The notes beneath the pieces were generated by a model. It was not told the origin of the DNA and did no database searches. It was given only the letters and a program-made list of their open reading frames with translations. From Acrocarpospora corrugata (GTDB taxonomy: Bacteria; Actinomycetota; Actinomycetes; Streptosporangiales; Streptosporangiaceae), in contig NZ_BLAD01000047.1 in NCBI RefSeq assembly GCF_009687845.1, forward strand, positions 1 through 64,000: DNA of 64,000 nucleotides, given 5' to 3'. Below are positions 7,951 to 17,320 of the stretch, in pieces. Both the position numbers and the translations under genes were made by a program. Position 1 is the stretch's first letter, and every line of letters starts with the position of its first letter.

Positions 7951-8451
7951 ATGCCAACGCGACACCTCTATCTGGCACGACACGGCGCGGCCGACGCGTT
8001 CGGGGAGCTCACCGGCATCGGGCACCGGCAGGCGGGCCTGCTGGGCGAACGCCTGGCCGGCGTTCCGGTCGACGCCGTGTGGCACTCCCCGCTCCCACGC
8101 GCCGCAGCAAGCGCGCACGAACTCGCCCGGAAGCTACCGAACGTGCCCGTGACCGAGGCCGCCGAACTCATCGACCACGTGCCCTACGTTCCCAGCGCGT
8201 CCGAAACACCCCCATCCTGGGCCGGCTTCTTCGACGGCTACGACGACACCGAGGCCGCCTCAGGCCAGAGCCTCGCCGAGGCCCTGATCGCCCGTTTCGC
8301 GAAGGCCCCCGACCCGACCACGAAAGACACACACGAGGTCCTGGTGACTCACGCCTACCAGATCGCATGGCTGGTACGGCACGCACTGGACGCGCCGCCA
8401 TCCCGATGGCTCGGACTGAACAGCGCCAACACCGCACTGACGGCGCCCTAG
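7951..8451 (+). CDS. Histidine phosphatase family protein, probably C-terminally truncated
   Basis: A 166-residue phosphoglycerate-mutase-like protein. The catalytic RHG motif is LARHGAAD near residue 10, GIGHRQA follows, and the second catalytic His lies in VLVTHAYQIAWLV. The family normally ends with a strand after the LNSANTAL segment; here a stop follows at once, and the next bases read as the end of a different protein. The 3' end therefore looks like a recombination scar. Both catalytic His residues are kept, so it may still be active. It lies 45 bases behind the PEP-utilising phosphotransferase, giving a possible writer/eraser pair for phosphohistidine. Confidence 0.75.
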   Translation: MPTRHLYLARHGAADAFGELTGIGHRQAGLLGERLAGVPVDAVWHSPLPRAAASAHELARKLPNVPVTEAAELIDHVPYVPSASETPPSWAGFFDGYDDTEAASGQSLAEALIARFAKAPDPTTKDTHEVLVTHAYQIAWLVRHALDAPPSRWLGLNSANTALTAP

Positions 8452-8567
8452 CCAGGTCCTACCTCGCCAACGAACGCGTCGGCCGTAACTACGACGACAT
8501 GGCCCCTGGCCTGTCCCGCTATATCCACGACGCCATCATGGCCAACGCCGACCGCGCGTCGAGCTGA
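8452..8567 (+). pseudogene. C-terminal remnant of a TipA-like MerR regulator
   Basis: From just after the phosphatase stop to a TGA at 8567, a different frame reads SYLANERVGRNYDDMAPGL and then SRYIHDAIMANADRASS. This resembles the last 35 residues of TipAS-type antibiotic-recognition domains of MerR regulators (pattern: Y-x-A-D-x-R-F...P-G-L-x-x-Y-x-x-x-A-I). The rest of the gene is missing. The assignment rests on a short stretch. Confidence 0.45.
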
Positions 8568-10277
<1,710 letters not shown>

Positions 10278-10279
10278 AG

Positions 10280-10410
10280 CGCGCGTTTGCGGCCCGAAAG
10301 ATTCGGCTGGTGAGCTGCTGGCGGCCCGAAGGCTTCGTCACCACCCCGAACACCGCGTCCCCGCCCGCGAAACCGATCACGCCCCCACGAACCACGATGA
10401 TCAAAACATC
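10280..10410 (-). pseudogene. Small remnant resembling a zinc-type alcohol dehydrogenase/quinone oxidoreductase
   Basis: On the minus strand one frame reads GFAGGDAVFGVVTKPS, close to the GDxVFGVVTKP segment of NADP-dependent zinc-type oxidoreductases. Sequence on either side does not continue the family. It lies between the convergent rox and CU044_5270 genes and looks like debris. Confidence 0.3.
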
Positions 10411-10473
10411 AGCGCGGCGTCCCGACTGTGGGCGGTTCGTCCGCGATCGAGATCTTGAGCAGGGCCGAGGCAC

Positions 10474-11430
10474 TCAGCACCGTGCCCACGGGGGTCCCGG
10501 TCTTGGCCGCGTCCACGACGACCTCACGTTCGCCAGGTACTGGTAGGTCTTCGGATCGAAGATCAGCTCCACCCGGGTGCCCCGAACGGCCCAGAGGCGC
10601 GCGGCGGCGATGCCGGGACGTCCGGCCGCGTCCCGCGCGTCGGGCACGGTGACCACGCCGGGAATGGCGGCGGCCGCCCGGAACAGCGCGGCACGCTGCG
10701 CGGCCGGAAGATACGACTCCCGGAGCAGGGACTGAACATTTCCCCAGACGAGTTCGTGGGCCTCCTCGTCGTTCCCGAGCCCGGTGTACAGGCGCCGGTA
10801 CATCCCCTCCGGGTCGGTGGGCCAGGCACTGGTGTGGGCATAGTCGGTCAGGTCCTGCTCGGCCCGCTGGTCGAAGTCCGCCAGCTTCTCGGGCCGGTAG
10901 CGGCCGAGGTTCTCCCACGCCTCCGGCGGGATGGGCCAGCCCGGCCACACCTTGGGCGGCAGGCGCTCCCCATCGATGAACCCACCGGTCGCATCGCCCT
11001 CGACCGGCAACCAGACCCGCCGCAACTCGTCGGTCAGATAACGCGAAGCGACGCCGTCCCGGCTCGTGCCTTCGGAGGCGAACATCATCCTGGACTCATA
11101 GACCAGGTACTGCCCCGGCCGGGGGCGCAGCTCGGTCTGCCCGGCGGTGGCCTGGGCGGCCCGGGTGAGAACCGCGGAATGCGCCACCGGCATGGCGTGG
11201 ATGACGCGGGGCGGATCGGACGGCAGCGCGACCACGGCGGTCGCGGCCGCAGCCACGGCCAGACCCGCCACCAGGCCCAGCTTCCATCCGCGCGTCCATC
11301 CGCGCAGCGCCGGGCGCGGCGGTGGCGTGCGCAGTGCCGCCAGGAGCCGGTCCTCCTGGGCGCGCAGGTCGGCGGGCTCGGGTCGCGGCACTTCGGCCCG
11401 GAATCCCGACAGCGTGTCCATCTCATTCAT
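10474..11430 (-). CDS. CU044_5270-family membrane-anchored protein, frameshifted near its C terminus
   Basis: An ORF of 318 codons. A short cytosolic N terminus is followed by one membrane helix (LGLVAGLAVAAAATAVVAL, about residues 50-68) and an extracytoplasmic domain. Such proteins are usually encoded right behind an ECF sigma factor, as here with a 4-base ATGA overlap, and are thought to act as its membrane partner. The reading frame appears to lose one base near 10531-10534. The family-like tail REVVVDAAKTGTPVGTVLS then continues in another frame to a stop at 10409, so the normal gene would span 10409-11430. The last 15 or so residues as read are not genuine. Confidence 0.8.
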   Translation of the reverse strand: MNEMDTLSGFRAEVPRPEPADLRAQEDRLLAALRTPPPRPALRGWTRGWKLGLVAGLAVAAAATAVVALPSDPPRVIHAMPVAHSAVLTRAAQATAGQTELRPRPGQYLVYESRMMFASEGTSRDGVASRYLTDELRRVWLPVEGDATGGFIDGERLPPKVWPGWPIPPEAWENLGRYRPEKLADFDQRAEQDLTDYAHTSAWPTDPEGMYRRLYTGLGNDEEAHELVWGNVQSLLRESYLPAAQRAALFRAAAAIPGVVTVPDARDAAGRPGIAAARLWAVRGTRVELIFDPKTYQYLANVRSSWTRPRPGPPWARC

Positions 11431-11984
11431 GGATGGCCTCCTCCATTATCGGATTGCTCTTGCCGAGTGCGCGGCGCAGCGTGGCTGACCCGGGACCGCA
11501 CGGTCCCCAGGCGCACGCCGAGCGCCTGTGCCGTCTCCTCGTAGTTGAGATCGGCCCAGGCGATCAGCAGCAGCGCGTCCCGGTGCCCTTTCGGCAGCGC
11601 GGCCAGCGCGCCCGCCAGGCTCCGGCCGGAGGCCTGGGCGCTGACCCGGTCGTCGCTGCGGTCGGTGAAGGGCGCGGTCACCTGGTCGGTCCCGGTGCGT
11701 TCCAGGACGCGCAACTGGCGCACCTCGGCGCGGACGTGGCGGCCCATCTGGTTGGTGGCGATGCCGTACAGCCAGGGGCGGGCACTGGGGCGGGCCGGGT
11801 CGTAGCGGTCGCGTTGCCGGAAGGCGGCCAGGAAGGTCTCGGCGACCACGTCGTCGGCGGCGTCCCGGCCCAGGCGGCGGGTCACATACCGGGTCAGATC
11901 GGGAGCGTACCGCCGGAAGACCTCGGCGAACGCCTCCGGGTCGCGGCGGGACCTCTCGATGCACGCCGCGTCCTGCTCACTCAT
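11427..11984 (-). CDS. ECF-type RNA polymerase sigma factor
   Basis: A 185-residue sigma-70 family protein of the ECF type. Region 2 is visible as FAEVFRRYAPDLTRYVTRRL...DVVAETFLAAF...PWLYGIATN (about residues 20-80). Region 4 is LAALPKGHRDALLLIAWADL then NYEETAQALGVRLGTVRSRV (about 125-165). The sequence after RSRV is short and unusual compared with the common RARRRLR ending. It is translationally coupled to the following CU044_5270-type membrane protein, its probable regulator. The promoter target is unknown. Confidence 0.88.
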   Translation of the reverse strand: MSEQDAACIERSRRDPEAFAEVFRRYAPDLTRYVTRRLGRDAADDVVAETFLAAFRQRDRYDPARPSARPWLYGIATNQMGRHVRAEVRQLRVLERTGTDQVTAPFTDRSDDRVSAQASGRSLAGALAALPKGHRDALLLIAWADLNYEETAQALGVRLGTVRSRVSHAAPRTRQEQSDNGGGHP

Positions 11985-12098
11985 TCTGTCTCACTGCGGG
12001 TGGCCCTCTCGGCTTCGGGTGCTGGACACCTGTTGTTGCCGAACCGCCGGGAAAAGGTTCCCAAGAGGATCACCCAGGGCAGCGCCACCGCTCAGCGA

Positions 12099-12725
12099 TC
12101 AAGGTTCGATCGGGGACGGTTCCCTGACCGAGGTGGCCTGCCGGGCGCGCAGAGCCCGGACTTTGTGGCGGTTGCCGCAGCGTTCCATCGCGCACCAGCG
12201 CCGGGCGCCGGGGCGGGAGGTGTCGACGAACACCAGCGGGCAGTTGTCGCTCGCGCACTCGCGGATGCGTCCGGAGAACGGCCCGGACAGGAGTTCGATC
12301 ATCTCCCGTGCCAGGGTCGACAGCGCTTGCGTTGCCCTTACCGGCGGCGCCCATCCCGCGGTCGTGGCGTCGGCGGCGAGTTCGGGGGTCAGCGGCGTCG
12401 CGGCGGCGGTCCGGTTGATGGTCGCGACCGCGCCGGAGGGGAGGGGGTCATGCGCCGCCCGCGCGTGCGCGGCGTCCCAGATCGCCCGGCGGAGAGTCTT
12501 GGCCTCGGTCAGCTCATCGGCCGACACGGGGACCGTCATGATCGCGGCCAGTGGCGGCTGGGCCAGCCATTCGCCGAGGTCGGCAGGCTGGTGGAGGGTC
12601 TCGAATATCGCGTATTGCCCTTCGCCGCCCGTGTGGGCGAAGTCCAGGCAGAGGGCGCCGGCGTCGAACCGGAACGACCCGCCCTTGGGGTCGTGCAGCA
12701 CTCTTCCGGTTGCGTACGCTCGCAT
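12099..12725 (-). CDS. CGNR zinc-finger transcriptional regulator
   Basis: A 208-residue protein. The N-terminal ABATE-type domain contains DAGALCLDFAHTGGEG. The C terminus carries the CGNR zinc finger, with four Cys in CASDNCPLVF and RRWCAMERCGNRHKVRALR (about residues 160-200). These are probably stress- or ligand-responsive DNA-binding regulators. The ATG at 12725 directly abuts the first of two near-identical 21-bp dyads, which suggests autoregulation and possibly a leaderless mRNA. Longer frames upstream run into unrelated debris and were not used. Confidence 0.8.
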   Translation of the reverse strand: MRAYATGRVLHDPKGGSFRFDAGALCLDFAHTGGEGQYAIFETLHQPADLGEWLAQPPLAAIMTVPVSADELTEAKTLRRAIWDAAHARAAHDPLPSGAVATINRTAAATPLTPELAADATTAGWAPPVRATQALSTLAREMIELLSGPFSGRIRECASDNCPLVFVDTSRPGARRWCAMERCGNRHKVRALRARQATSVREPSPIEP

Positions 12726-12774
12726 GAAACCACTATAACTGGTTCCGTACGCCGAAACCCCTTTAACTGGTTTC
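12726..12774. promoter_or_regulatory. Twin 21-bp operator repeats before the CGNR gene
   Basis: Two copies of a dyad, 12726-12746 and 12754-12774, match at 18 of 21 positions. The first has arms AACCA and TGGTT, the second GAAACC and GGTTTC. The centres are 28 bp apart. The AT-rich centres (CTATAAC, CTTTAAC) could overlap a -10 box. Probably a double operator for the CGNR regulator. Confidence 0.55.
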
Positions 12775-12840
12775 ATCCTTGGAGGCAGCAGATGGGTGTA
12801 CGGCACATCAACCCCGAGGGGCTCCACCGCAGCCCCGCTT

Positions 12841-13089
12841 TCAGCCAGGCCGTCGTTCGTTGAGCCCGTCTTGCATGAGTTTGCCCCAGTCGTAGGACGG
12901 TGCCTGCACGCCCAGCCCCAGGAACGAGAGCCCGGCGAAGGTGAGCAGCACCCCGCCGGCGGCCATCGTCGCGTTGACGATGAGCGGTTCTGCGATGTTC
13001 GGCAGCACATGGCGGAGCAGGATCCGGAGCCTGCTCACGCCCGCGATGCGGGCCGCGGCGATGTAGTCCCGCGCCGAGACGGCGGCCAC
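12841..13089 (-). pseudogene. Internal fragment of a DppC/OppC-type ABC permease
   Basis: About 75 residues match the conserved inner-membrane loop and last helices of peptide/nickel ABC permeases: SARDYIAAARIAGVSRLRIL, LLRHVLPNIAEPLIVNAT, GGVLLTFAGLSFLGLG and a YDWGKLMQDGL segment. Neither the N-terminal helices nor the C-terminal tail is present. The fragment abuts a truncated beta-lactamase-type gene, so one deletion appears to have joined two genes. Confidence 0.7.
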
Positions 13090-13091
13090 CC

Positions 13092-13843
13092 GCCAGATGC
13101 ATGGCGACGAAGCCGAGCAGGTCGCGAGCGGTCATCGCGAGCATCGAGCCGGCGGGGGCGTTGGACCTGGCGAGCGCCCAGGTCGGCGCGGGCGCCATCG
13201 CGCCGCCCTCGCCTGGCAGGTGGCCGACGGCGGCCCGGTGCAGGATCGCCTCGTACGGGCTCGGCGAGACGTGGGTGAGCCCGAGCGGGACGGCCAGCCG
13301 CTCGACCAGCACCTCGTCGAAGGGCTGGCCGCGCAGCACCTCGACCAGGCGGCCGAGCACCACGAAACCGGTGTTGTTGTAGGAGAAGACCGCACCCGGT
13401 TCGAACAGCTGCGGGATGTCGTGGATCGAGGCGAGGTACTTCTCGACGGCGTCCGCGCCGCGGCCGGTGTCGGTGAAGATGTCGCCCTCGAAGCCCGCGA
13501 CGTGGCACAGCAGCTGGCGGGTAGTGATCGTGGCGGACGCGGCCGCGTCGCCGACCGTGAATTCCGGCAGGTACGCGCGGAGCGGCGCGTCGAGGTCGAC
13601 CAATCCGTCGTCGACCAGCTGCATCACCAGGGCGCTGGTCCACAGCTTGGTGATCGAGCCGATCTGGAAGACCGAGTCGGTGGTCGCCTCGACGCCGGTG
13701 GCCCTGCTGAGGACGCCGCCGGCGGCGGTGAGCACCTGGCCTTGGGTGAGAATGGCGACCGAGGCGCCCGGGACCCCGCGCTCGCCGATGATCCGGGCGA
13801 AGTGCTCGTCGAGCCAGCTCTGGACGTTTTCCGGCGACATCAT
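13092..13843 (-). pseudogene. 3'-truncated serine beta-lactamase/esterase-family gene
   Basis: About 250 residues remain of a class C beta-lactamase-like protein. The SxxK motif is in FQIGSITKLW, with the catalytic Ser and Lys. The YxN motif is YNNTGF near residue 155. The gene begins with two adjacent ATGs (13843, 13840). After AMTARDLLGFVAMHLAGG the family sequence stops near 13092 and the reading passes into an ABC permease fragment. The C-terminal third that completes the active site is lost, so activity is unlikely. Confidence 0.72.
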
Positions 13844-13880
13844 GCTGCTGAGGCTAGATGGCGCATCTGCCGCCGTACTC

Positions 13881-13927
13881 GTCCGATCGGACAGCCTCAG
13901 CTGGCGGAAGTTGTCCGATCCGACAAC
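13881..13927. promoter_or_regulatory. Two dyads upstream of the truncated beta-lactamase gene
   Basis: GTCCGATCGGAC (13881-13892) is a perfect 12-bp palindrome. A second site 13910-13927 has arms GTTGTC and GACAAC around CGATCC. The core CCGATCGGAC is also present in the 33-bp TetR operator at 21255-21287, so related regulators may be involved. Confidence 0.45.
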
Positions 13928-13931
13928 CACA

Positions 13932-14504
13932 TCAGGTGGTGCGGTGCCGCTGGTAGTAACGGGCGACGCGGGCCCTGTTGCCGCACCGGGCGGCCGAGCA
14001 CCAGCGCCGCCGGGGGTGGGCGGGCAGGAACAGCATGACGCAGTCCGAAGCCTCGCACGCCCGGACGGCGGCGAACGCCGGGTCGGCGAGCAGCTCACCG
14101 GCGGCCGCGGCGAGCCGGGCGGCCAGGCGGACGCCCACAGTGCCGGCGCGTTGGGGGACGGCCGTGACCGACGTGCCGTCCCAGCCGAGTTCCAGAATCG
14201 CGGGCGCGGCACGCTGGGCCAGGTTGAGGCCGGCCAGGGCGGACGCGGGCGGCTTCTCGCCGCGCCGCAGGTGGTCGATCGCGACGGCGGTGTGCTCCCG
14301 CACGGCATGGACGGCGGCCAGGTCGGCCGCGGTGAGCGCCGCCTCCGACGGGTAACCGGGCAGGCGCTCCGCCTGCAGCGTCAGCCACGTTCCCAGCGCG
14401 GCGGGTGTCGCGAGCAGGTCGACCGGGCCGTCCGGAGTGTGCGGCCGGGTGTTGACCAGGTCGAGGGCCAGCGGCTCACCAGTCAGTGGCAGAAGTTCAC
14501 TCAC
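13932..14504 (-). CDS. CGNR zinc-finger transcriptional regulator (second copy)
   Basis: A 190-residue paralogue of the regulator at 12099. The N-terminal domain has GEPLALDLVNTRPHTPDGPVD. The C-terminal zinc finger has RACEASDCVMLFL and RRRWCSAARCGNRARVARYY, supplying four Cys. I chose the GTG at 14504 because the protein then begins VSELLPLTGEPLALDLVNT as in the family; an ATG at 14528 is possible. It is divergent from an alpha/beta hydrolase gene across a region with TTAG/CTAA repeats and probably controls it. Confidence 0.8.
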   Translation of the reverse strand: MSELLPLTGEPLALDLVNTRPHTPDGPVDLLATPAALGTWLTLQAERLPGYPSEAALTAADLAAVHAVREHTAVAIDHLRRGEKPPASALAGLNLAQRAAPAILELGWDGTSVTAVPQRAGTVGVRLAARLAAAAGELLADPAFAAVRACEASDCVMLFLPAHPRRRWCSAARCGNRARVARYYQRHRTT

Positions 14505-14506
14505 CC

Positions 14507-14563
14507 GACTAATGCTAATCGGCCCCATTGACACATTAGCCCGGCACGAGCTAAGACTAATGC
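14507..14563. promoter_or_regulatory. TTAG/CTAA repeats between CGNR regulator and hydrolase
   Basis: The divergent spacer holds GACTAATGC twice as a direct repeat (14507-14515 and 14555-14563) and the dyad TTAGC-N9-GCTAA (14536-14554). These are probably binding sites of the adjacent CGNR regulator, inferred from position. Confidence 0.45.
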
Positions 14564-14589
14564 GTCCAAACCTAGAGGAGGCATGTGAA

Positions 14590-15471
14590 ATGACGGCAGT
14601 CGCGCGAACACTGCACCGCCACATCGAGGTCGACGGACTGCAGATCTTCTACCGCGAGTCCGTCCCCGACAACGCGGACGAGGCCCCGGTGATGCTGCTG
14701 CTGCACGGCTTCCCCTCCGCCTCACACCAGTTCCGCCGACTCATCGACGCGCTCGGCAGCCGCTACCGCCTCATCGCCCCGGACTACCCCGGCTTCGGCC
14801 ACAGCGACACCCCGGCCGACGGCACCCCTTACAGCTTCGACCGCCTCGCCGGCCTCGTCGACGGTTTCGTCGAACGGCTCGGCCTGACCCGCTTCGTTAT
14901 GTACGTCTTCGACTACGGCGCACCCGTGGGCTTCCGCCTGGCCGCCCGTCACCCCGAGCGGATCGCCGGCCTCGTCATCCAGAACGGCAACGCCTACACC
15001 GAAGGCCTGTCCGACGCCGCCCGCGGCTTCATCGCCCTGCGGCCCGGCGTCCCAGGCGCCGAGGAGACCATCCGCGGGCTGCTCACCCTGGCGGCGACCC
15101 GCGGCCAGTACGAGAGCGGCGCCGGCGATCCTCGCCTCATCGCCCCCGACGGCTGGACCCTCGACCAGCACTTCCTCGACCAGCCCGGCCGCGCCCAGCC
15201 CCAGATCGACCTGGCCTTCGACTACCACAGCAACGTCGAACGCTACCCGGAGTGGCAGGCCTGGCTGCGCCGGCACACCCCGCCGACGCTCATCACGTGG
15301 GGCCGCGACGACATGTTCTTCCCCGAACCCGGCGCCCACGCCTACCTGCGCGACCTGCCCGACGCCGAACTGCACATCTTCGAGACCGGCCACTTCGCCC
15401 TGGAGGAGTACCTTCCCGACATCGCCCCACTGGTCGCCGACTTCCTCGACCGCGCCTGGAAGCCCGCCTAG
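14590..15471 (+). CDS. Alpha/beta hydrolase (haloalkane dehalogenase/epoxide hydrolase-like)
   Basis: A 293-residue cytosolic alpha/beta hydrolase. The oxyanion segment is LLHGFPSASHQFR, the nucleophile elbow is VMYVFDYGAPVGF near residue 105, where an Asp takes the nucleophile place as in dehalogenases and epoxide hydrolases, and the catalytic His is in FETGHFALEEY near the end. The start ATG is preceded by AGGAGG with ideal spacing. It is divergent from a CGNR regulator. Substrate unknown. Confidence 0.82.
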   Translation: MTAVARTLHRHIEVDGLQIFYRESVPDNADEAPVMLLLHGFPSASHQFRRLIDALGSRYRLIAPDYPGFGHSDTPADGTPYSFDRLAGLVDGFVERLGLTRFVMYVFDYGAPVGFRLAARHPERIAGLVIQNGNAYTEGLSDAARGFIALRPGVPGAEETIRGLLTLAATRGQYESGAGDPRLIAPDGWTLDQHFLDQPGRAQPQIDLAFDYHSNVERYPEWQAWLRRHTPPTLITWGRDDMFFPEPGAHAYLRDLPDAELHIFETGHFALEEYLPDIAPLVADFLDRAWKPA

Positions 15472-15485
15472 CGCGGCGAAGCCCG

Positions 15486-15986
15486 TCAGGTGTGGACGGC
15501 GCGGATCTCCGTCACGTTGAACTCCTCCACGATGTGCCGGTTCTGCAACATGAATCCCACCATGCCCGCCACGGCCTCCGCCGCCAAGCCCGTACGCACC
15601 TGCCCGCTCAAGATGTACACCAAGGGCGTCGACGGCTGATCGAGGGTGAAGCGGCGGCCGTGGCGGTGCACATCCTGCAGCGCCCTGATCGGGATCGGGC
15701 GGGTGGTGGTGAACCAGACCGCGACCTCCCACAGCGGCAACTCCGGATCGGCGTCGGCCGACGCCTGGTAGCAGGTGACGCAGCCGTGCCGGGCGTGCTG
15801 GGCGTGCGGGCAGGTCCACTGCCGCACCGCTGCCGGGCTCTGCGTATGGGTGAGGATCGCCGCTTCCGTCACGCGTCGACGCACGGGCCGAACCGGCTCC
15901 GTGGGGAAGAAATCGCTGGTTATGATCGGTCCTCTCGCGTTCCGCCTGCCCCCGAGCTTAGTCCCGCGTGAGGCTCCGAACGGCAA
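15486..15986 (-). CDS. Uncharacterised protein with a Cys/His-rich segment
   Basis: A frame of up to 166 residues. It contains TCPHAQHARHGCVTCYQ, four Cys and His residues spaced like a small metal site, then ELPLWEVAVWFTTTRPIPI and a C-terminal part ending EEFNVTEIRAVHT. The start is uncertain: the longest frame begins at a TTG, and a GTG at 15872 is an alternative. No neighbour suggests a role. I do not recognise the family. Confidence 0.5.
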   Translation of the reverse strand: MPFGASRGTKLGGRRNARGPIITSDFFPTEPVRPVRRRVTEAAILTHTQSPAAVRQWTCPHAQHARHGCVTCYQASADADPELPLWEVAVWFTTTRPIPIRALQDVHRHGRRFTLDQPSTPLVYILSGQVRTGLAAEAVAGMVGFMLQNRHIVEEFNVTEIRAVHT

Positions 15987-16060
15987 TTCTGTTAGCGGCC
16001 GGTGAAGGTGAATCCCGCCCAGAAGAGAGGTTCGGCGTGAGAACGCTCTCCGGCCCAGCG

Positions 16061-16444
16061 CTAGGCTGCGCCGGCGACGCCGATCAGATTGCCCTCGGGG
16101 TCGGTGAAGTGGCCCACCACGAGGGTGCCCGGCGTCCCGTCGGGGCCCATCCGTCGCGTTCCGCCGAGGCTCTCGGCTTTCTGGAGCGCGGCTTCCACGT
16201 CGGGAACGCCCACGTAGAACAGGACTCTGGGCTGGTGGCCCGGACCGCCGCCAATCCCGCCGTTGAGAACAGGCCCCTCCTCCGTGGTGCTTCCATCCAC
16301 GAATCCGTACATGCCTGGCTGGGAGACGTTCAGGCTGACCGTGTCGCCCACCTGGAACTCCCAGCCGAACAGCTCGCCGTAGTAGCCGCGAAGCTTCGCC
16401 GGATCGGTACCAATGATCTCAAAGTGCACGACTGGCTGCCCCAT
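16061..16444 (-). CDS. VOC (glyoxalase/bleomycin-resistance fold) family protein
   Basis: A 127-residue protein with the beta-alpha-beta-beta-beta repeats of the VOC superfamily: VVHFEIIGTDPAKLRGYYGELFGWEF at the N terminus and HFTDPEGNLIGVAG at the C terminus. His and Glu at the usual metal positions are present. The ATG at 16444 begins MGQPVVHFEI, the normal family start. It is divergent from an HxlR regulator with a perfect palindrome in between, so it is probably that regulator's target. Confidence 0.85.
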   Translation of the reverse strand: MGQPVVHFEIIGTDPAKLRGYYGELFGWEFQVGDTVSLNVSQPGMYGFVDGSTTEEGPVLNGGIGGGPGHQPRVLFYVGVPDVEAALQKAESLGGTRRMGPDGTPGTLVVGHFTDPEGNLIGVAGAA

Positions 16445-16460
16445 GGTTGTCTCCGCTCTG

Positions 16461-16475
16461 GTTGTTAAAAACAAC
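16461..16475. promoter_or_regulatory. Perfect 15-bp palindrome between VOC and HxlR genes
   Basis: GTTGTTAAAAACAAC lies in the 73-base divergent spacer, 17 bases before the VOC start and 43 bases before the HxlR start. It has the size and AT-rich centre expected for an HxlR operator. Confidence 0.6.
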
Positions 16476-16517
16476 TAGATAGTATTGACTCTCAACTGAG
16501 ATGAGAAGGGGTTCGTC

Positions 16518-17228
16518 GTGCCAACGAGTCGCAGCTACGGGGATGCCTGCGGGATCGCGCGCGCCCTCGACGTCGTCGGGGAACGGTGGGCGCTGCTGGT
16601 GGTCCGCGAACTGCTCCTCGGACCACAACGCTTCACCGAGCTACGCCAAGCACTCGCCGGCGCGAGCTCGAACCTCCTCGCCGACCGGCTCCGCGAGCTG
16701 GAAGCCCGCGACGTGCTTCGCCGCCGAAAGCTGCCACCCCCGGCGAGTTCATGGGTGTACGAACTGACCGAACACGGCCGCGAACTGGAACCGATCGTGC
16801 TCGCCCTGGGCGCCTGGGGTGTCCGCGTCCCACTCCCGCCCCCGCCGACGACCCTCAGCGCCACCTCCGTCATGCTCTTCCTGCGCGCCGCCGCGCACCC
16901 CGATCCCGCCGCGCCCGCAACCACCTGCCGCATCGAACTCGACGACCGCGTATGGACCGTCCACACCGCGGCTGGCCAACTGCAGGTCGAACCCGGCGAA
17001 CCCACCAGCGCGGACGCCCGCCTCCGCACCGACCCCAAAACACTCAACGCCCTACTCAACGACCCAACCACGCTCGACACAGCCATATCCGACGGAAGCG
17101 CCGTCGCCACCGGCGACCTGTCCGCCCTTCGCAGTCTCCTGCACGCCCCGACGCGTTCCCATCAAGGCCGGGCCCGACCACCACACCTCGATATCGGGTG
17201 GTCGTGGAAGTCACCTGATAACCGCTGA
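16518..17228 (+). CDS. HxlR-family transcriptional regulator with C-terminal extension
   Basis: A 236-residue protein. The first 100 residues form the HxlR winged helix: CGIARALDVVGERWALLVVR, then LLLGPQRFTELRQALAG, LLADRLRELEARDVL and the wing SSWVYELTEHGREL. The C-terminal 130 residues resemble an SCP2-like domain. The extreme C terminus after RSLLHAPTR looks non-conserved. The start is a GTG following GAAGGGG. It is divergent from a VOC protein across a perfect palindrome. Confidence 0.82.
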   Translation: MPTSRSYGDACGIARALDVVGERWALLVVRELLLGPQRFTELRQALAGASSNLLADRLRELEARDVLRRRKLPPPASSWVYELTEHGRELEPIVLALGAWGVRVPLPPPPTTLSATSVMLFLRAAAHPDPAAPATTCRIELDDRVWTVHTAAGQLQVEPGEPTSADARLRTDPKTLNALLNDPTTLDTAISDGSAVATGDLSALRSLLHAPTRSHQGRARPPHLDIGWSWKSPDNR

Positions 17229-17320
17229 AAGTTTGGTGTGCGGCGGCGGATGTCGTGACCGGCATGGGATTCTCCAACCGGCGGGCAATGATCTTGCGGG
17301 CAACGTGTGGTAGACGGTGG

